Shown here in pieces: positions 37,886 to 49,543 of a stretch of 64,000 nucleotides of DNA. The stretch is from positions 63,896,899 through 63,960,898 of the forward strand of contig OZ034968.1 of assembly GCA_964030785.1 (NCBI GenBank), in the 5' to 3' direction. The DNA is from Siderastrea siderea (Eukaryota > Cnidaria > Anthozoa > Scleractinia > Rhizangiidae). The translations under genes were made by a program, and so were the position numbers. The notes below the pieces were generated by a model that ran no database searches, was not told where the DNA came from, and worked only from the letters and a program-made list of their open reading frames with translations. The stretch's first letter is position 1. Each line of letters starts with the position of its first letter.

Positions 37886-39767
37886 AAAAACAACGTTTTA
37901 AAAGGCCTAAAGGCCTAAGTCTTGCTATTTGATAATTTTAAACTGATACAGCCTTTAGAAATGCACAGCCCACCACACAAACAGAGGATGGTAGGCCTGT
38001 GGTGCCTTTCTTCCACACGTATAAAATGATCTAAAAAGATCAAAAACGAAAACAGAGATTTTTAAAAACGCCGTTGAAAGGAGACATTTTAAAAATTCCA
38101 GACATTTTTCAATACCGTTTTTGAACGACCAAAACGGGGATTTTTCTGTACCGATTGGCCGCTTCTTACATTTTACAAGTAAAATTTGAAAACGGCATAG
38201 GGCTTTCTTGAACACCATGAGGTAGTAGCATAGACATAAGTCACTAAACATAGTGTTTACGATCGTTTTTACAAAGCTTGGTTTCAAATAAAACAAAGGA
38301 AATTGTATGCGAGTGGACTGGGCTTCAGATCTCATCTAACTCCGGAGCGACGTCACATCTTTATAAAACATAGGCCCGCAATGCGTGCAGAGCCGATGAA
38401 GTGTTGGTTCGTCTCGAAAACAAAGCAAGCAAAGCGTGCGTAACTGCACGTTTCATGAGAAGAACAAGTAGCCCTGAGGGCTGCATAACTGTGCCGTCTG
38501 GTCCCCGTCAGTGGTGTGGCGGTCGCGAACAAAGTCTCACGCTGGAAAGGAAGGGCTACCGAATTATCACGCTATCCTCACCAAGCATAGCTTCATATAC
38601 TATGCTCACTGCCTCATTCTTCACTCATGATCATTTTTCGCTGTCTTTTGGTTTGTCTTCCTCAAAAACATGAACAAAGAACCATCACAACTCTTAAAAC
38701 AGAAGCTTTTCAATAAATCGGCAATAAAATTCCCAATAAAGTAACCACATCCTTACGATTGATCAGCATAGGTATCTTAACAGCCGCGAACAAGCCAAAA
38801 GAATTTAACTCCTTCCCATGCCTGGGAACCACGCTTTGCGCTCAGTTCCCCTAAATCATGTCAAAGCCTCCTTTGAGCCAACTTGTGAATGCAACTAGGA
38901 AATAAACCATTGCTTGGTGATCAGGTGCATTTTCCCACGAAACCAAGCCTTCGAGCGGAAACCATAGGTTCTCTTTAATGTAGTTTCGCCTATCTCGTGC
39001 AGGTTACAAGAAAGCGCATTATGGTCATTTAAACCAGCCGTTTTGACCCACTCCACCTCCGACAAATGTTAGTGCGACTCAACTGGATATGGATCCGTGT
39101 GGTCCTGTCCCAATATTTTTACTGGGCTTAACGTACTAACCGGATTGACGTAACTTATTACAATATTTTGAGTTTTGCGTTACTGGCTGACGTGATGTTT
39201 CAAGAGTCTGATGACTCAGCGCATCTGTCTTATCGCTTTGAATACTGAATTTTGTTGAACCTGGAAAATTAAACTGAAAAGTTGGATGCCGATATAAATT
39301 TGTCAACAACTGAACATGATTATACCGAGAGTTGTGAATATGTATATATATGTATATACCGTTGTGAATCTAGCACTGAAATCAAAACATGGTTCTCGAT
39401 AAAGACAAACACACCGTCAGAATCCGGAGAAATAAGTAAAAAGCGAAGTCGTCGCTCCACGCTCAAACACGTTAAAGCATGTCCTATGACGTAATCGTCA
39501 AATCCGGTTCGCTTTTGGGGGAATTCCCTGTAAAAGTTAACAAGTTGTCTCGAATTCTTAAATCGAACAAATCGGTTCAAAAAGCAAGGAGTAACGCAGA
39601 AAAATTAAAGACTAACTGGTATATGCTTCTGTGCCGCTTATACTATCCAAGAGGATCGATCCATCGATCGAGTAACAGAATTCCAGCCAACATCATGAGT
39701 CCACTCATTTCGCTTCATGTATTTACGAGTTGTAGCTAGCGTTCACATGATCCTATCATCTCGTACA

Positions 39768-39902
39768 GTACAACGCTAAATTTTGGCGTGCTCCCATTGG
39801 TCGAAATCGATCACGTGACGCGATTGTGTCTCTCCTCAGCGGGCGCCTCTCAGCGCATAGTGCCCCTTTTTGGCAATTTTCGCTTAAAATTTAGCGTTGT
39901 AC
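39768..39902. mobile_element. MITE-like element with ~17-bp terminal inverted repeats
   Basis: Left end GTACAACGCTAAATTTT and right end AAAATTTAGCGTTGTAC are exact reverse complements and bound about 135 bases without coding potential. Target duplication is unclear because the ends themselves contain GTAC. Non-autonomous DNA transposon by structure; family not assigned. Confidence 0.7.
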
Positions 39903-41190
39903 AATAAAAACAATGGAGTCCTATCTCAGGCCCTATGCGTGATAGGTTCCCTAGGAAATTTGATGGTCAAACTTCACATAAGCCCTCGAACTACGTTCTC
40001 GAGCAAATATTTGTGTGAACATCAAATTTTCTCGCGGGCAACCTATCACACCAATAGTGCCTTCAACAGAAGAACTCTATTGTTTTATCATTAGTTCCCA
40101 GTCACTGACTTCCGCCATTTTCGACTCCGGAGCCTTTGGTCGGTTTTTTTTTGGCAGCGCGGGACAAAAACTACAAGAGCAGTGGCGTGCAGGTGGGACA
40201 TCCACGTTCCGTACTTCTCGTACCAGTCCTACTCTGAGAACCGACGTCTTTTCCGTTTTCCCTCCCTACATAATCCGCTGCACCGGTATCGCAGAGGTCA
40301 TGGCATCGATTCCCGTTCAAGCCTGAATTTTTTCAGGTTTCTTCTTTTCAACCGCTTAGGTTGAAAAACCTTCACTGCGATGATCTACATATAATTCTAT
40401 CTTTATCCGCAGTTCAAATATATGAATTTCATATATTAATATTCATAATCCGACTTCGTTGGTTAAAAATGTAATATGCTGTATACTAAAACCATGCTGA
40501 CCGCTTCCTCCGTTACATAACCTCATGCAAATCAAACTCGAGAGGGAGTTTGGGAGACTGATATTCAACCTCGTCTGTTGCTCCTGAGCTTACATGAAAT
40601 CCCCCATTCCCTCAAACTCAATGTGCTCACTCCCTTAATCATTCTATACATTGGTAACGATTTGTAGCGCCATGGTACGAAGCACTTTGAGCATTGTTAA
40701 TGTTGGCGTCCCGGACGCCACGCGTGGGTCACCGGAAGTGCGTTTTTTCTACTTTTCGGACTACATACGGTAAATCCACAGAAGTCATAACAAGCGTGTT
40801 TCTATCCATGAGGCGGAGCAAAACTCTGCCAGAAAGGAGAACGAAAGACCTCCAGTTGACTTCGTAAAACGAGTGTCAACGTTGGCTTTGACTTAAAAAA
40901 CTATTTTGAAAATTACTGGGATAGCCCGATTTTTTTTTTTGGAGTATGTTCGTGTTACATTTTCAGTTTTCTGACAAGATAAAAATTATGTCCAAGATAA
41001 AGACAGAGCACTTTGAATGAACTGTATTGTGATAGAGTTTAATTAAAATAACACGGTCTGTATCCTATCGGCTTCCCAAGCACAATCCAAATCTCTAATG
41101 GCTGATGAGGATAAGAATGAAAATAAACAGTCTTACAAATGACGAAAACGTTGTGCCCGCAACTCTGGTTATACAACTGTGAAATCATAT

Positions 41191-41405
41191 AATTAACCCT
41201 TTAGCCCTAACAGTGGCGAAAATGAAATTTCTCCTTACATTATCACCACTTGTTCAAACATTCAAGTGATGAGAATAAAGGAAGTTATCACTAAGGATAA
41301 GACGTCTTGATAATTAGACAAATTCTCCTTACTAGTTCCATACGAAATGTATGGAGGACAGCAAGGAGAATATGCATTTCTACATCAGGGCTTAAAGGGT
41401 TAATT
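41191..41405. mobile_element. MITE-like element with ~17-bp terminal inverted repeats
   Basis: Left end AATTAACCCTTTAGCCCT pairs with right end AGGGCTTAAAGGGTTAATT (one extra base). About 215 bases, non-coding. The ends include palindromic AATTAA/TTAATT, so a TTAA-type target site is possible. Confidence 0.65.
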
Positions 41406-41845
41406 TTGCAGTGTAAATTGAGTTCTGAAATGAACCCATATATTTCTTACTAAGCACTACCCAAGTAACAAAATGACGACCACATTTCGTGGATCCTAAT
41501 CCAATAAAGGCTAAAGGAATTTTTCGTTTTTCTCGTGTGCTCCTCATTTCCTCACTAGAAGATAGCAAAGATCGACGGGGAGATGAGAAACAACAATTCC
41601 ACAAGCTGAGCCGAGACTACGGAATGTAGATAACGAGATCGTTTACTCTCTCTTACACGAAAGTTGATCCCTGAACCTTGGAGCGTTAAGCGGCATTCAA
41701 ATGGAAAATGGCCGAGAAGAATAAGTGACTGAACTACGAGCAGTCACTCTAGTTTTATTTTTAAATAAATAGTCGTACATTATTTTTCACAATTAAAGAA
41801 AGTGAAAACAATCGGTTTTCAGCGTTTCATGCCTAGTCAAAAGAG

Positions 41846-41935
41846 GGGGGGGGACTCCCGCCTCCCGTACACCTCCCGCCCCCTTTTCTCCCGGTCTCCC
41901 GCCCCCCTGTCCCCCCCCCCCCCACTCCCTAGGAC
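41846..41935. repeat. C-rich tract related to the foldback element arms
   Basis: Contains CTCCCGTACACCTCCCGCC followed by CTTTTCTCCC, matching the arm sequence near 47658-47690 (CATCCCGTACACCTCCCTCC then CTTTTCTACCC) and the complementary arm near 48340-48375. It seems to be a broken copy of the same family. It includes C/G homopolymers. Confidence 0.55.
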
Positions 41936-42050
41936 TAATTGCAAGTCCACAGGATAGTCCTGTGAACTTGTTGCGGAAACCCATCTAAAAAAAGCAATTC
42001 GAAGCTAAGCACCAAAAGTAACGACAATAAATTATTTACTTCCACCAACT

Positions 42051-42056
42051 TTATTT
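42051..42056 (-). promoter_or_regulatory. Polyadenylation signal of the TIR-domain gene
   Basis: AATAAA on the minus strand, about 200 bases after the stop codon at 42257-42259 and after the minisatellite. Confidence 0.6.
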
Positions 42057-42137
42057 AGTACCAAACTCAGAGATAACTACAAGAAATGAATGAAAATCAA
42101 CGGTGTACACTGTTGAGATTCTTAGATGGGGTGTTCA

Positions 42138-42276
42138 TAGCAACGAGCTGACAACTACCTTATTGGCCACATGGCAACGAGCTGACAACTAACTGATTGG
42201 CCACATGGCAACGAGCTGACAACTAACTGATTGGCCACGTGGCAACGAGCTGACATCTAACTGATTGGCCACATGG
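42138..42276. repeat. 34-bp minisatellite, four copies, overlapping the end of a coding exon
   Basis: Unit of 34 bases beginning (A/G)GCAACGAGCTGACA and ending TTGGCCACAT, repeated about four times. Each unit holds an ATTGG (CCAAT on the minus strand) and a CACATGG or CACGTGG. The last unit contains the stop codon and final codons (MWPIS) of the TIR-domain gene on the minus strand, so the array begins in coding sequence and continues in the 3' UTR. Confidence 0.9.
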
Positions 42277-43680
42277 CCCAATCTCCATTGATACTGTGGT
42301 TAGATTCCAGTTTCCAGCGTCCTACCATCTGGACCCCCATCACTTCACCATCATAGAGCACTCTGTGCCTAGCGTACTGCTTTACAAACTGCACCCTGTT
42401 ACCTGTGGAGGGATCAGTTCAAAAGTACATTTTTAAAGGACGTATACGTTACAGTTAGTGGGTCTTGAAAAAGTACATTTTTTGTTTGTTTTTCAAGTTG
42501 CACATTGACCCGTCTCAATACAGAGAATAAACATCACGTTTCAGCCCCAGCCAGAGGCTCGTACGCAAGAACGTATTTTCGAGTTCTTTTTAAGTCCCTC
42601 TTGTGTTTGTAACAGGTTAGGGAAGCTAACTTAAGTCAACCAAATGTTACGTGTTCTCTAGCCCGTGTTATCATATCCTCATATAAAACCGCTACGCAAC
42701 CAATTAGAGCGCGCTTAATATCAGCAGTCTTGTAAGTAATTATAGTGGTAACGCATTTATAAAATTCCATATAAAATGTTCAAATGCGCTTCACAATTCA
42801 ACAGAGAAGTGACATCGGTCGTCAGCATTCTTGATCCTGCCTATATATATCCAATCCGTGAATGAATGTGAATAGCTAGAAGTCTACACCACAACAATAG
42901 AGACTACGCCCCTTTCTTCTAGGATAGTAAATGTTCCATTCTATTTTTGCGTGAAAAAGTGTATGCCATGAAGAAGGTCCTTAGCTTCACCGCCCAATGA
43001 CACGATTTTCTGAACTGAGGTAGACAAGTGTTCAACACAGCTAGCAAGTTAAAACCTACAGCCTCAGCCACAATTCTTGGGACACTTGACGCCTTGTGGG
43101 CGGCTACCCCTCTCTCCATTCAATGTTGAAAAAAATCCACCGTTTCACGCAGAAAATACCAAATTTTATAGTCTTTTCAACACTGCAAAGGGGAGAAGAG
43201 GGAGAAGACGGTAAGGTGTCCCAAGATTATTGGTTGCTGGTTGCTGGTCCTGTCAGGAATTGAACCCGTGACCACCAGCTCTATTAGAATTTCTCGCCTT
43301 GTCGACAGAGTGTTCTCAACATAGCGTATTCTTCTAAGGTTTCCATATGGTTCTCTGCTCGTGAAATGACAGAGAGTTCATAATATCCTGACTATTTATT
43401 CACCTGAGGTCTTCCCATTTGTGAAAGTGAAGGGACCAACGTCGTCTTTTCCTTTTCCTGTAAATTGATTACTGCTTTGAAAGGTTATGTTGACATCAAT
43501 GAGCCACTTGCTCCCTGAGGCATGTCCTCTAAGTGCTCGCTTGTCAACGAAGTAACCTTGCCAATTTCCTGAAAAAAATAAGTAACAAATGCAAGCGTAA
43601 TCAGTTAAATTATCCCCCACCCACTTCATCTGTCTATTTCTTAACATTCAATTCGCTTTTGATGTTGTCCCTTCATTGTC

Positions 43681-43723
<43 letters not shown>

Positions 43724-46060
43724 GTCTGTCTTTCTGTCTGTCTGTCTGTCTGTGCACACAATTGTCCATCGTTTGGTCTATGGTTACGTTCTACTGTTTT
43801 TCCGTTCTGTGCCCTTCACAGCCAGGTTCCCCAGACTCGAAGTATTAGCACCCGTGTTATGTAGCATGGAGTCGCAAGGCAACGTTTTGTATGAAGCAAG
43901 GAATAGAAAAGGCCTGCAGTGCTGGTCTGCCCGTTCGTCGGTCTTTCCCCCTATAGGTCTGTCTGTCTGTATGTATGTCGTTTCGTCTTCCTTTCTGCGA
44001 CCTGTCAGTATTGGTCAGTTCGTCTTTCTGTCGTCTGTCTGTCTGTCATTTTCAGTCTGATTGTTTTTCCTTCTGTTTGGCTGTCATGCCCAGTCTGACG
44101 TCTGTCTGTCTGTCTGTCTGTCTATCTGACTGTCTGCCTATCTGACAAGACGTACCTGATGGCAGTGTTTGTGGACCCTTTGTTGTAAGAGATTTTCTTA
44201 CAATGGACAATTCCTTCGACTCCGACGCTGACAGTTTTGCTGGTTTAGGTGCTGGCTTAGTGGCCTGAGCCGCTGCTGGTGCTGCAGCCTTGACGGGAAC
44301 GACCCCTTTCAACTTCTCCATTACTGCTTTAAACATTTGATCTTCATTTGGGCACTAAAAGAGGAAACAAAGGCTTCATGATGATTAAAAATATCAACAG
44401 CACCTAATTTTTTTACCTACCATAAGGTTGGAATTTCACCTACTGCGCGAGCACAACCCGACCTGGAATCCCAGGATTATCCCTCAAAACATTTCGCTAA
44501 ATTGCCCAAATTTACAGTTTCCTTTGGACGAGCTTTACAACAAAGAATATGGGCTGGATTAGCGCATCACATTTTCGTGGAAAGCAAAGTTAACGACGCA
44601 GACTATTCAGAAAAGTGAAGCAATAACTGTACTATCCTAAGTACATATGAAACGCTTTCACTGGATATGAGCAATGGCGCGCTCTGCTGTGAGCTATCAC
44701 CTCATATTCAACTCGATGGAAAGGAACCCCATCAAACGATCAAACAGCGGAAATAATTGAACATGCATATTTTCTAAAAGAGGTTGCCCTGGACTAGCAA
44801 AAAAAGCTTTTTTATAATCCAGAAGATTTTTATCTAATAGCGACAACTGTTTCTCGCAATCTTGGCGTGCCATAAACCCTTAGCCTGCCTTAATGTTGGT
44901 TCATATGAAGAAGAAACTACGCGCCTCGTTGGCTCGCGAGCGGACATGCACGTCTAAAAGTGGTGTTTTTTTATTGTTACTATTACTTTCAATGCGATAT
45001 CAAACTTTTTGAGCCTTACATCGCTTAAGAACACTCCCTGAAAATTGGCGAGCAGAGCATCCACATGGGCATACTTCTCCAAGTCGAATCTCTCGGTGAC
45101 AATAGGCATAATGACTGGGGTACTTTTAACCAGATTCTTGCGCTGTGGCGAGGTAAAATGACAAAATAATAATAATAACTTCCTTTCTCAAAACATCAAG
45201 AAGATTATAATGTAACATGGTAAGCAATCACACACGTTCCAAATAACTTTCGTTCAAGACAAAAAGATGAGTTTTTTATGGCAATCAAAGAAAAATAATG
45301 ATCGAATCGAAATTCTGCAAGGTTCGTATACAGGCCAACATAGTCGACTAATTAAAGGAAGAAAGATCTTCACGGTAATGCAAAAACAAAAAAGCAACTT
45401 AAGCAGTGGCTGATAGAAGCCTTAGGTTAGGTAAGAAAACGTGGACAAAACTTCATAACCTTCATAACCCTCTATAAGCCAGTCAGATTGTTACAGTAGT
45501 CATTTGCGTTTCTAGCGATGATTTGTTTGCAAGCGCAAATGTGATTCCCTCGAAGCCAGAGTGCACTGATGGACATACCAACCTCTCTTGGCCGGCTTGC
45601 TGTAGAATTAAAACTTTTTTACCAGTAACATATTGAAATCTCTTTCATACACTCGATAAAATCGTTCATTTCGTTAGAAAAATCTTGCCGGAATTCCGCC
45701 GGAGCGCAATTTAACGGCTTTACTTTCATTGATACCCATTCAAACTCAACCTTTTTGTCTCAAATAAAAGGACCGGTTCCTGGGAAGAGCGTTGAGTGTA
45801 CAGCTGAGTGTAACCAGCAAATACAAGTCAACTTGTTTTAGAATTTCATGACAATGAATTTTTTCAAGTGAGCGACGATCGTACTGAAAGTGTATCTCAC
45901 CATGGCATAGTTGCACTCAAAGGTACATTCCTGTGATTTTGCCCACTTTTCGTTGAGAAATATCAAGAACACTTTTGCATCCCGGACGTTTGCCAAAATT
46001 TCCTCTCGAAAACTATCGCCTCCATCAATGTCTGTACACATCCAAGTAGAGATGCCATGC
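42257..46060 (-). CDS. TIR-domain protein, five 3' exons (5' part not found)
   Basis: Exons on the minus strand: 46060-45901, 45142-45020, 44354-44156, 43568-43404 and 42402-42257, all with GT-AG sites and continuous phase. The first two encode the central and C-terminal TIR domain: GISTWMCTDIDGGDSF, then the αC region WAKSQECTFECNYAM, whose Glu matches the catalytic Glu of SARM1-type NADase TIRs, then TPVIMPIV. The third exon is an Ala/Pro/Lys-rich linker. The last two form a β-rich domain (GNWQGYFVD..., GKGKDDVGPF, YDGEVMG) that I recognise from cnidarian TIR proteins but cannot name. The exon holding the start codon and first TIR strand is not seen between 46061 and 47363; it may lie beyond the mobile elements to the right. 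Likely role in innate signalling or NAD cleavage is inference from family. Confidence 0.75.
43253..43285 (-). repeat. Possible tRNA-derived SINE fragment
   Basis: The minus strand reads GTCACGGGTTCAATTCCTGAC, close to a Pol III B box (GGTTCAATTCC) in a T-arm-like context with one mismatch. No A box or intact tRNA fold was found upstream. Best seen as a relic. Confidence 0.3.
43680..43753. repeat. (TCTG)n microsatellite
   Basis: Tandem TCTG/GTCT units with a few changes, in the intron between exons 3 and 4 of the TIR-domain gene. Further TCTG-rich stretches occur at about 43961-43982 and 44030-44140, the last ending about 15 bases from an exon boundary. Confidence 0.95.
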
Positions 46061-47357
46061 CTAAAGGAAAAACGAAAAGAGTATGATGGGGAAAACTTGC
46101 TGACGTTTTAAACATGCATCACGAGGGAGTGGGTTTATCCCATTGTCACTAGCAGAGCAATAGCTGTTTATGTGTTCCAAGGAAACAGGAAAGTACCCGT
46201 TACTGACAAGATCAGAGAATGCATCTGATTTCATAACTGACTTGAAGAAATGATTTAAAGACTTCTTTGGATGCGGTCTTGAACGATACAGTATGTTGCC
46301 CAGTGCCCGACCACTTTAGATTGAAAAGGCTCTATCTCCCTTTGCTCGGGAAAAAGAGTTCGGAGATTTGGCCCTCACACAACAAATTTAGTTGCTAATA
46401 TAACGTTAAAATTTTGACGTTTTCAGTTTAGTATCCGTTGCACAATTTAAATTTTTTAAAAGCTCATTCGTTGCCCAGTAACCGTACACCGGGCCCAGTA
46501 TCCGACCATGGCTATATAAGTTTGTTATCCATGGAACATTTCAAAACCCAAGCGACATGTGCTTATCTTTTAAGATCATTCGAGTAGTTATATTAGGTGT
46601 TCGAATCGAAAAAAAGGATTGAGTTTGTAGGGTTTTAATACCTGATGCAAGCGTCAGGATAAATACTTGTTTCTCACTTTATCAAACTCTCTTCCCATAC
46701 AGATAACCATTTGCGCAGATTCAACCATTTCAGCCAAAGAAACGTTAAGACAATTTTTTAAAGCTAAGCGAAAGTCATTTAGATAGGAATAAGTAAGACT
46801 CTAGTCTAAATTGAGAGACTAAAGGGATAAAGAGTGCATATCTATGATTTGGACTCAAAAAATTCCACAACTTAAACAAGAACGAAAGGTCACGCAACGT
46901 AAAAAACACGTAGAATAAATATTTTCAGTCAACTCGGAAATAGCTTACAGTAAGGCTGACTCATAACGAATAACCAACTTTCTCATCGCCATTATGAACT
47001 GATTTTCGGCTATAAATGCCTTCAATTTTCGGGTCTATGCCTATTTTAGACATCTTATCCTCGGCTGGGACTCAACCCGAACAGGCAATGAAAGGTAAAG
47101 ATACTATCGGGAAAAATGCAAACTTCTCAGTCGCAAGACCTTCCTGCAAATTTTTACAAATTGCAATAAATTTCCCATCAAACTGCACCAAATTTAACGA
47201 AGATTTCGAAAACGATGGGGATTTTAGCATCGGAACGTCCTTGGATGACGAGGCAATTTGAATGATTTTGGAGTGCTCCGAATTGTCTGACGTGACGCGA
47301 ATCAGATTTTCGTGACCTTATGTTAAACGTAACTGTGACTTTCCGATCGTGTCTAAA
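46061..47357. other. Gene-free region upstream of the visible TIR exons
   Basis: The first exons of the TIR gene would be expected here on the minus strand, but no donor-bounded open stretch in the right phase with TIR character is seen. It is AT-rich without repeats of note. Confidence 0.4.
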
Positions 47358-47363
47358 AGTACA

Positions 47364-48834
47364 CAAGAGTGACCACGAGTGACCACGAGTGAGACTGCAT
47401 CAAAATATTTTGCTGATGTCTTGATGACGTCATCATTACATCATTTTACCAAATAATCACTATTTCATCGCAAACTGACCGTTTCTTGAGACCTTAATAC
47501 CTGGATTCGACATTTCTGCCATTTCTGCCTGAATGGGGGAGGGGCTAGGGGACGGACAGGGAGGGGGGATGGGGGGTACAAACTTCCTGCTACCCACACC
47601 CTTTGATCTCGGTTCCCGCCACTTTTCTTAACTTTTTCTTTTCGCCTTTTTTTCCACATCCCGTACACCTCCCTCCCTCTTTTCTACCCAGAGTCCCAAT
47701 TCTGTCCACCTCCATCCCTACCCCCTACCCCCTCCCTCGAAGGCTACCAGTGACCAAGGGCGAAAAACTAAAGAAAGAAAGTGAAAAAAGCAAATATAAA
47801 AATTAACCAAGAGGTTTTCTGTGAAAGTACGTGATTTAAGGAAATATTTTAACCAGAACTTTTCCACTAAAAACTTAGCCTGGAGAAAAAAGCGCAGAAT
47901 TGACAGGTAGTGAATGACAATTTCAACAATCTTTAATGCTTTATGATTCTTATATGTGAGATCCCAGTTTCCCCTGTAATATGACATAATTCTTTTAATT
48001 GTTAAACGATTATAGTGGAGTTTACGCTATCAATTTCTCATATCAGCAAAATAATACAATCAAACCACTTTGTTAACTACAACAGTCTAGAAAGAGGAAA
48101 TCAAAGTAATAATTTATTTATTTTTAATTGTTTATTTATTTATCTTTTTCACAGGCAATAATGTAGCTGTGAGTACGTCCAAATCGTTTGCAAGTCTCGC
48201 AAATCCTGCAGGACGCTAAACACATACTGATAGAATAACAAATGTAAACAACTAGGCCGCCGATGAGATTATCCCGCCTATAGTTAACTGGAAACTAGCA
48301 AATTTATTAAAGTGAACTACTTTTAAGAGAATTTGGGACTCCAGGTAGAAAAGAGGGAGGGAGGTGTAAGGGAGGCGGAAAAAGGGCGGGAAGAAAAAGT
48401 TAAGAAAAGTGGCGGGAACCGAGAGGGTGCGGGTGGCGGGAAGTTTGTACCCCATCCCCCCTCCCTGTCCGTCTCCTAGCCCCTCCCCCATGCAGGCAGA
48501 ATTTTTTTTTTCAGTTAACACTTTATTGTAACAGTTCACATTTACACAGGTTCACATGACTGAAACATAAATAAATAAATAAATAAATAAATAAAAAGAT
48601 AAATAAATAAAATTTCAGGCAGAAATGGCAGAAATGTCGAATCCAGGTATTAAGGTCTCAAGAAACTGTCAGTTTGCCGTGAAATAGTGATTATTTGATA
48701 AAATGATGTAATGATGACGTCATCATGACATCAGCAAAATATTTTGATGCAATCTCACTCGTGGTCACTCGTAGTCACTCGTGGTCACTCGTGGTCTACT
48801 CGTAGTCTACCCGTGGTCACTCGTGGTCATTAGT
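47364..48834. mobile_element. Foldback-type element with long inverted arms
   Basis: Long inverted arms: about 47364-47700 pairs with about 48330-48834. The ends are tandem ~10-mers (CACGAGTGAC left; TCACTCGTGG right), more copies on the right. Inside each arm are a shared CAAAATATTTTGCTGATGTC segment, TGACGTCATCA, and the G/C-rich GGCGGGAA... block. AGTACA flanks both outer ends (47358-47363 and 48835-48840) and may be the target duplication. No coding frame lies in the ~630-base centre. Structure (long arms with terminal subrepeats) resembles foldback elements. Confidence 0.75.
48502..48615 (-). mobile_element. Nested retroposed 3' fragment with poly(A) tail
   Basis: About 114 bases present in the right arm but absent from the matching place in the left arm. 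On the minus strand it runs from a (TTTA)n stretch to ACAATAAAGTG, then a run of A, as in a polyadenylated transcript end. CAGGCAGAA flanks both sides (48493-48501 and 48616-48624), a 9-bp target duplication. It inserted after the foldback element formed. Confidence 0.75.
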
Positions 48835-48840
48835 AGTACA

Positions 48841-49543
48841 TTGCGCTAGTTTGGCACAAATGCTGGCTTCTGATTGGTTGTTGGGTTGCCTAGTAACAGC
48901 AGTCGGAAACCGCTGACCAGTGTGAAAAAAGGATCGTGGGCTCATGGGAACCGGAAGTCACGTGATTTAGAATGGGAAACCGCTGACCAGTGGGAAAAAG
49001 GGATCGTGGGCTCATGCAACCGGAAGTCACGTGATTTGGAAAGGGAAACCGCTGACCAGTTGGAAAAAGGGATCGTGGGCTCAAGGGGAAGTAAACCCGC
49101 TGAGAAAACGCGGGCTCAAAGTCCAAAGTCCAATTTGGGGAACGTGGGTAACCCATATATGGCCCAGATATGGATTTGATATGGGTTTGATATGGCACAA
49201 GCCCAATTCAAGCATCGGGGGTGGTCCTTGACCCATATATGGTCCATATATGGATTTGATATGGTTTTGATATGGCACATCAAGCAAAAGGCATTTATAA
49301 GTTGGAAAGAAAATATTTTAATGTAAATGATATAATCCATGGCTTGCAGATGATGAGAGTTCCATGTCACAAGGGAAGCAGAAGCATTTGGTTCTGTGGA
49401 AAGATTTCCTTTCAATAAAGTCTCCTCCAAACCACTGATGTTTATATGAGTGTTCCTATTAATGAGTTCCTTTTGATGAGTATTCCTTTGAGTTCCTATG
49501 TTCCTTAATGTTCAATAGAGGGTCGACGATTTTGTTGGGGCTT
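48841..49543. repeat. Repeat-rich left flank of the Maverick element
   Basis: Three copies of a ~70-bp unit start at 48905, 48975 and 49044 (GGAAACCGCTGACCAG), two of them with a palindromic GTCACGTGATT. Then an imperfect repeat with 80-base period at 49151-49199 and 49231-49279 contains three exact CCATATATGG (CArG-box) sequences at 49153, 49233 and 49244. This stretch probably includes the left terminal repeat of the Maverick element, but its exact outer end cannot be fixed without the right end for comparison. Confidence 0.6.

Larger units (their letters stand above)
35318..41190. other. Gene-free region with scattered small inverted repeats
   Basis: No supported exon on either strand between the kinase and the TIR gene. 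Features that stand out are the hairpins at 36253-36303 and 37850-37894 and a MITE-like element at 39768-39902, each listed separately. Remaining sequence is AT-rich and unremarkable. Confidence 0.55.

Noticed and set aside
43533..44060. 175-codon plus-strand frame rich in CLSV repeats
   Set aside because: Produced by the TCTG microsatellite inside an intron.
48874..49430. Several small frames in the 48.9-49.4 kb repeats
   Set aside because: Result of tandem repeats; the translations repeat themselves and have no domain.
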